From assembly GCF_015291625.1 (NCBI RefSeq), contig NZ_CP030047.1:2418001-2482000 (forward strand): a DNA stretch of 64,000 nt, in the 5' to 3' direction. Source of the DNA: Bradyrhizobium sp. CCBAU 53421 (GTDB lineage Bacteria; Pseudomonadota; Alphaproteobacteria; Rhizobiales; Xanthobacteraceae). The notes under the pieces were generated by a model. The model was not told the DNA's origin and ran no database searches. It saw only the letters and a list, made by a program, of their open reading frames with translations. Below are positions 60,207 through 64,000 of this stretch, one piece after another (positions within the stretch are counted from its first letter, which is position 1; every line of letters begins with the position of its first letter). The position numbers and the translations under genes are program-made.

Positions 60207-61349
60207 ATGCATGAGCACTGTGGGGCGCGTGATGCCTCGTCAAGCAGCGTCGAGTTCGATGACAAGGGCTGGCCTGCCTGGCCGGGTCGAGAGGATCTGT
60301 CGGCCGAGTTCATCAAGCTTCTGGCCGCCGCGCAGGAAGGCGGCTCGACGGTCTCCGAATGCTGGCTGACCTTGAGCAAAGTCAACCTCGCTTCGGAGAG
60401 CTCATGGTCCGAACAGTGGATCAAGACCGCGGAACTGAACGAGGCGAGAGCCGAGCTTTCGTTGCTGAACGACAATCTGGTCACCGCGCGTCGCAACTGG
60501 CTTCGGGCCACCACCTACTTCCACGCCGCGGTAAGGCCTCCCGGATATGCCAACGATTTGCTGAACCGTGCCGTCGACGGCATGCGGCGATGCGCAACCA
60601 GCTTCTTGAAGAGCCGGGTTCCGGCCGGCCAGGTGCTCTCGATTCCCTGGACCGAAGACCTGTCCCTTCAAGCCTACTATCTGCCGTCGGCCGTTCGCGA
60701 CGATGGACCGGTCGTCGTGTGCATTGGCGAGCCGGGTTCCTACAAGGAAGAGCTGATCACCAAATACGCAGGTCATGCCAACGAGCGCGGGTTCTCGCTT
60801 CTCGCCGTGGATCTGCTCGGCACTCAGACGGTGCTGTCGCCGGAACGGCTCGACGGCCACAAGTTCGAAGTCGCCATGAGCCGCGTCCTCGACTTTCTTT
60901 CGGAGAAACCCGGTGTCGACAGCACGCGGATCGCCATCGTGGCGGACGCCTGCAGTTCCTCGCTGGTCGCCCGGGCGGCGGCAAGTGACGCCCGGTTCGC
61001 CGCAGCGGTTTGCGATGCCGGAATTTGGGATTTGCACGAGAGAAGCTTCTTCCATCGGCAAGCAGGCGACGACACGCAGATTTGCTGGATTGAGGAAGCC
61101 AACGCGATTTCGCGAAGCATCGAATGTCCGTTGCTGGTCACTGCCGGCGAAGCCGGCTGGCTTCTGCCAGGTGCCTTGACCAAATTCGGCGACCAGTTGA
61201 GCAGCATTCATCGTGACGCCCGGCTGGTCCTGTTCCGGCGTGCCGAAACCGCGGCCATGCAGGGGCATATCGACAACCCGACCTTGGCCAATGAAGTCAT
61301 CTTCGACTGGCTCGAGGACAGGCTCCGCTTAAGAAAGGGCCTGTCCTGA
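60207..61349 (+). CDS. Alpha/beta hydrolase-like protein with degenerate nucleophile elbow
   Basis: The 380-residue product starts MHEHCGARDASSSSVEFDDK. A helical N-terminal part (STVSECWLTLSKVNLASESS, ARRNWLRATTYFHAAVRPPG) is followed by an alpha/beta hydrolase core like FrsA/DUF1100 esterases: VVVCIGEPGSYKEELITKYA, VDLLGTQTVLSPERLDGHKF, and the elbow VADACSSSLVARAAA where a GxSxG is expected. A late His (MQGHIDNPTLANEVIFDWLE) fits the catalytic one. Cys249 or Ser250 could act as nucleophile, or the enzyme is inactive. It is monocistronic. Confidence 0.75.
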   Translation: MHEHCGARDASSSSVEFDDKGWPAWPGREDLSAEFIKLLAAAQEGGSTVSECWLTLSKVNLASESSWSEQWIKTAELNEARAELSLLNDNLVTARRNWLRATTYFHAAVRPPGYANDLLNRAVDGMRRCATSFLKSRVPAGQVLSIPWTEDLSLQAYYLPSAVRDDGPVVVCIGEPGSYKEELITKYAGHANERGFSLLAVDLLGTQTVLSPERLDGHKFEVAMSRVLDFLSEKPGVDSTRIAIVADACSSSLVARAAASDARFAAAVCDAGIWDLHERSFFHRQAGDDTQICWIEEANAISRSIECPLLVTAGEAGWLLPGALTKFGDQLSSIHRDARLVLFRRAETAAMQGHIDNPTLANEVIFDWLEDRLRLRKGLS

Positions 61350-61392
61350 AGCGACTTGCCCGAGGTGACCGTTGCGGATCCGATCCGTGCGG

Positions 61393-61797
61393 TCACACGG
61401 CCTGGCCGGCCCTCAGCAACGAGCAGCCCGTGATCTTCAAGCTGCCGTCGGCCTGCCGCTCCAGCGTATAGAGCGCCTCCCACGCCTCGCCATTGGCGTC
61501 GACGATCTGAACGCGCTGCGCGATCCGGTCGCCGTCGCTCTGCGCCGCGCCGAACTCGAAGCTCCTGTGGCGATAGACCGGCGCGTATTGGTTCTGCACC
61601 ATCGACATGAAGATATCGGCCTGCGGAAAGATCTGCTGGATCGCGGGCGCGGCATAGGAGTAGGCCGCCGCGGCGTCGTCGCGGCCGAATGCCTGCTCCT
61701 GGGCGCGGATCACGCCTTGCGCGGTGGCGACGTCATCGGCTGCTGCAGGCGCGAGCGCGCCCAGCAGAATAGCGAGGATCAGCACGATGATGCGCAT
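61393..61797 (-). CDS. DUF4864 secreted protein
   Basis: The 134-residue product has a signal peptide (MRIIVLILAILLGALAPAAA). The core reads AQGVIRAQEQAFGRDDAAAA, YSYAAPAIQQIFPQADIFMS and EALYTLERQADGSLKITGCS, the pattern of the DUF4864 family (an NTF2-like fold). The function is unknown. It converges with the hydrolase gene. Confidence 0.85.
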   Translation of the reverse strand: MRIIVLILAILLGALAPAAADDVATAQGVIRAQEQAFGRDDAAAAYSYAAPAIQQIFPQADIFMSMVQNQYAPVYRHRSFEFGAAQSDGDRIAQRVQIVDANGEAWEALYTLERQADGSLKITGCSLLRAGQAV

Positions 61798-61909
61798 GCG
61801 ATGGCTCCGTCGCCAACCGGACCTTCCAGCCGCCGTAAGGCTACTCCTGCACGACTATCGCGGCAACGGAGCACGGTGCGTTCGCCGGCCAGGCCCGGGA
61901 CGCGCGGTC

Positions 61910-62344
61910 TCAGTTGACGCGCCGGTGGCGATGCCGCAGCGCCTCGGCGGTCGGGCATCCGGCGCGCCGCGCAGAACGCGCTGCGAATGGCTCCTCGATG
62001 GTGACGATCTGGCAGCCATATCGCGCCGACACCTCGGCGATGACGTTCGACACCGCGTCGTCGATCCGCGAGCCGGGCAGATGCGCGACGATCAGGTCGC
62101 CGATGCTGAGCCGCTTGCGGACGCGCAGGTCGTTGTCGATGCGATAGCTGAACAGGGCATGGATCACCCCGCGGCGATCGCGGATCGCGATCAGCCCGGT
62201 CTCGGGCGAATTGCCGCGGCAGCGCCGGCGCACGAACCGCAGCCATTGCTCCGTGGTAATGCTGGCATCATGCATGAACACCAGCGGATAGGCCACGATC
62301 GCATGCTGATGGTCGATCAGAAGTGCTTGGAATTGCTCGTTCAT
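61910..62344 (-). CDS. Hypothetical protein divergent from an FNR-type regulator
   Basis: From the ATG at 62344 the product is 144 residues: MNEQFQALLIDHQHAIVAYP, then LIAIRDRRGVIHALFSYRID and LRVRKRLSIGDLIVAHLPGS. The build suggests a GNAT-like fold without a convincing acetyl-CoA loop. The gap to the divergent regulator holds two FNR/FixK boxes, so it is likely under oxygen control. The 53-residue upstream extension of the frame covers the boxes and is rejected. Confidence 0.7.
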   Translation of the reverse strand: MNEQFQALLIDHQHAIVAYPLVFMHDASITTEQWLRFVRRRCRGNSPETGLIAIRDRRGVIHALFSYRIDNDLRVRKRLSIGDLIVAHLPGSRIDDAVSNVIAEVSARYGCQIVTIEEPFAARSARRAGCPTAEALRHRHRRVN

Positions 62345-62396
62345 CGCCGGATTCCCCGATGATGGGCGAAACTGCTGGGGAAAACGCGGCGCAGCA

Positions 62397-62410
62397 TTGA
62401 TTTGCATCAA
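62397..62410. promoter_or_regulatory. FNR/FixK box 1 (anaerobox)
   Basis: TTGATTTGCATCAA is a perfect TTGAT-N4-ATCAA. It lies 53 bases before the hypothetical gene start at 62344 and 75 before the regulator start at 62485. Confidence 0.9.
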
Positions 62411-62422
62411 TGCCGCGGGCGG

Positions 62423-62436
62423 TTGATCCAGATCAA
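62423..62436. promoter_or_regulatory. FNR/FixK box 2 (anaerobox)
   Basis: TTGATCCAGATCAA is another perfect TTGAT-N4-ATCAA, with its centre 26 bases from that of box 1. It lies 48 bases before the regulator start, where it probably mediates autoregulation. Confidence 0.9.
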
Positions 62437-62484
62437 ATCGCGACCGATAGTGTCGAGATTCCAGCCAGGCGGACCCCTGAAGCC

Positions 62485-63237
62485 ATGCGCATTGCTGAAC
62501 CATTGCAGGATCCGTGTGCCGGCGCGACGCCAGGTGACTGCCGGCACGGCCGCGCCACCAATGGCTGCGAAGACTGCAAGGTCAGGCTGTTCAGCGTCTG
62601 CGCCGCGCTGGAGCCGTCCGAGCTCGAGGAGCTCGACCGGATCAGCCACGCCAAGCAAGTCTCGGCAAAAACGACGCTGTTCGAGCAGAGTGCGCAGGCG
62701 GGAAGCGTGTTCAATGTCACCGACGGGGTCGTGCGACTCTACAAGTCCTTGCCCGACGGCCGCCGCCAGATCGTGGGTTTCGCGCTGCCGGGCGACTTCC
62801 TCGGGCTGGCGCTGCAGGATCGCTACGGCGTCACCGCCGAAGCGGTCAACGAGGTCGCGGTCTGCCGTTTCGCGCGATCGGCGTTTCTCGCCTATGTCGA
62901 CGGCAAGCCGCATCTGCTGCGCCGCCTGCATGAATTCGCGGGGCACGAGCTGAGCCTGGCGCAGGACCAGATGCTGCTGCTCGGGCGGCGAACTGCCGAG
63001 GAAAAGATCGCCGCGTTCCTGCTCAACATGCAGACGCGATACGCCCGGATCGGAAGCATGTCCGTCACCGTGCCGTTGCCGATGAGCCGGCAGGACATCG
63101 CGGACTATCTCGGTCTGACCATCGAGACGGTGAGCCGCACCCTGACCCGCCTTGCGCGCGAGAAGGTGGTGTTGATCGTGCCCGATGGCGTGCGGCTGCT
63201 CGACCTCGAACGGCTCAGGCTGAGCGGCGCGAGCTGA
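62485..63237 (+). CDS. Crp/Fnr family oxygen regulator, FnrN/AadR type
   Basis: The 250-residue protein starts MRIAEPLQDPCAGATPGDCR. Cys28, Cys31 and Cys39 (NGCEDCKVRLFSVCAAL), with Cys127 in VAVCRFARSAF, match the iron-sulfur ligands of FnrN. The effector domain has FEQSAQAGSVFNVTDGVVRL and the DNA-binding helix-turn-helix MSRQDIADYLGLTIETVSRT. The oxygen-labile cluster lets it activate anaerobic or microaerobic genes. Two perfect FNR boxes in its own promoter point to autoregulation. It is not a cysteine-free FixK. Confidence 0.93.
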   Translation: MRIAEPLQDPCAGATPGDCRHGRATNGCEDCKVRLFSVCAALEPSELEELDRISHAKQVSAKTTLFEQSAQAGSVFNVTDGVVRLYKSLPDGRRQIVGFALPGDFLGLALQDRYGVTAEAVNEVAVCRFARSAFLAYVDGKPHLLRRLHEFAGHELSLAQDQMLLLGRRTAEEKIAAFLLNMQTRYARIGSMSVTVPLPMSRQDIADYLGLTIETVSRTLTRLAREKVVLIVPDGVRLLDLERLRLSGAS

Positions 63238-63319
63238 CGCTGCGGCGCCGACTTTTGATCCAGCACAAGGCGATGCGCGCGCAGCCGCGCTAGGTCTCTC
63301 CATCACAAGGAGACGACCC

Positions 63320-63421
63320 ATGCCTCTCGACACCATCCTCGTCATGATCGCGGTCACCGCGATGTTCGCCACCATCGCCGCCGTCATCATGTGGGGCGAC
63401 CGGCAGACCCGCGATCTGTGA
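63320..63421 (+). CDS. Short membrane protein (33 residues)
   Basis: An AAGGAGACGACCC ribosome site precedes the ATG. The product MPLDTILVMIAVTAMFATIA, then AVIMWGDRQTRDL, is one membrane helix with a charged tail. It is 82 bases after the FnrN-like gene. Small proteins of this type are often missed. The function is unknown. Confidence 0.65.
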   Translation: MPLDTILVMIAVTAMFATIAAVIMWGDRQTRDL

Positions 63422-63494
63422 TCGCGTCGTGTGACGAAGGCCGTTCCGTTCCGACTTGAATCGGAACGGGGCATCCACGTCGCTTGAGAACGCT

Positions 63495-64000
63495 CTATCT
63501 GATCGAGCCCTTGAAATTGTTGATGTCGGGCGAGGGACGGGCGGGAAACAGCCGCGCGGTCGAGGAGTTGTCGAGCCGGCGCTTGCATTTCGCCTCGTCG
63601 GCGCTGTCTTCGGTGCCGTCCTTGCCGGTGCGCTTCTTGGCAAAGGCATCGTCCCGCCGGTTGACGATCAGCATCGCATGGTCGCGCTCGAGCGTATCCG
63701 GGTTCTTGCGCTGCTCGTCGGAGCGGAACGCGCCGCCGACCATCTTGCCCGTCATCTCGTAGTCGCAGCCGGCCTTCCAGTCGCCCTGGTCCCACTTCCA
63801 CCCGACAGCCTTCAGCGTGCCGTCTTTCTCCGCGGTGACCTTGATGATGGCATTGTAGGCGAGCCAGACGCCGGCAAGCCCGCTGCGTTTGTCGTCAAAG
63901 CCGTCGAGCAGCGCCAGGCGCTCGCGCTGCAGGCCGTTGACGTGATCGCGCGCGTCGACGGTGAAGTGGACCTGCGAGCTTTGCTTGTTCCACGCCGGGT
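63495..64000 (-). CDS. Hypothetical protein, N-terminus beyond the window
   Basis: The visible 167 residues run PAWNKQSSQVHFTVDARDHV, RLALLDGFDDKRSGLAGVWL, KWDQGDWKAGCDYEMTGKM and, at the end, LFPARPSPDINNFKGSIR. It is open across the right edge, so the start is outside. Two Cys and many charged residues suggest a soluble or periplasmic protein. I recognise no family. Confidence 0.65.
   Translation of the reverse strand, partial: PAWNKQSSQVHFTVDARDHVNGLQRERLALLDGFDDKRSGLAGVWLAYNAIIKVTAEKDGTLKAVGWKWDQGDWKAGCDYEMTGKMVGGAFRSDEQRKNPDTLERDHAMLIVNRRDDAFAKKRTGKDGTEDSADEAKCKRRLDNSSTARLFPARPSPDINNFKGSIR

Overview
The window is a 64 kb piece of an alphaproteobacterial chromosome, most likely Bradyrhizobium or a close relative such as Rhodopseudomonas. 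The evidence is the high GC content, the CtrA-ChpT cell-cycle genes next to flagellar genes, an EipA/DUF1134 envelope protein, a porin of the rhizobial Omp2 type, an FnrN/AadR-type regulator with FNR/FixK boxes, and many short extragenic palindromes of kinds common in that group. No rRNA, CRISPR array, prophage or plasmid functions were seen.

Region 1 (1-24.7 kb) is mostly catabolism and regulation. A CoA-transferase and acyl-CoA dehydrogenase pair faces a LysR regulator. A split TPP decarboxylase is followed by a PEP-mutase-superfamily protein. An epoxide-hydrolase-like enzyme faces a Cys-rich MarR regulator across two near-perfect palindromes. Then come a TPR-methyltransferase and two tandem CYP153-like P450s. 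A patch of small membrane proteins, a cNMP-binding protein, a LuxR-type regulator, a DUF898-M48 peptidase pair and an IS5-family element follow. After these are a periplasmic binding protein, LspA, a LysR regulator, an unusual MerR-ATPase fusion and a DUF2927 protein.

Region 2 (24.7-33.7 kb) is envelope and housekeeping: an L,D-transpeptidase, a TPP enzyme preceded by tandem 62-bp repeats, a nuclease-fold protein, small membrane proteins, tRNA-Val(CAC), a long coiled-coil membrane protein, EipA, a YHS-domain protein and CysQ.

Region 3 (33.8-54.3 kb) is the cell-cycle and motility core. It holds chpT, then cheA-cheW-cheY-cheB-cheR in one orientation, and further on ctrA, fliI-fliJ and flhA. 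Possible CtrA boxes lie upstream of cheA and flhA, and three GANTC (CcrM) sites lie upstream of ctrA, so this looks like the CckA-ChpT-CtrA output region. Between the che and ctrA blocks are two accessory cassettes: a glutathionylspermidine-synthase-like / Ser-rich / DUF350 cassette, and a poorly known cassette of a haem-less cytochrome-like protein, a secreted CxxCH protein and a sedolisin (S53) peptidase. An ECF sigma / anti-sigma pair follows fliJ.

Region 4 (54.5-64 kb) has small hypotheticals, an MFS transporter facing a MarR regulator, a major porin followed by two terminators flanking a 22-codon ORF, an alpha/beta hydrolase with a degenerate nucleophile elbow, and an FnrN-like regulator that diverges from a small gene across two perfect FNR/FixK boxes.

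Protein family calls rest on motifs read by eye; no database search was possible. The most unusual items are the MerR-ATPase fusion, the 43.3-46.4 kb cytochrome-like/sedolisin cassette, the Cys-rich MarR with twin operators, and the porin-downstream small transcript candidate.
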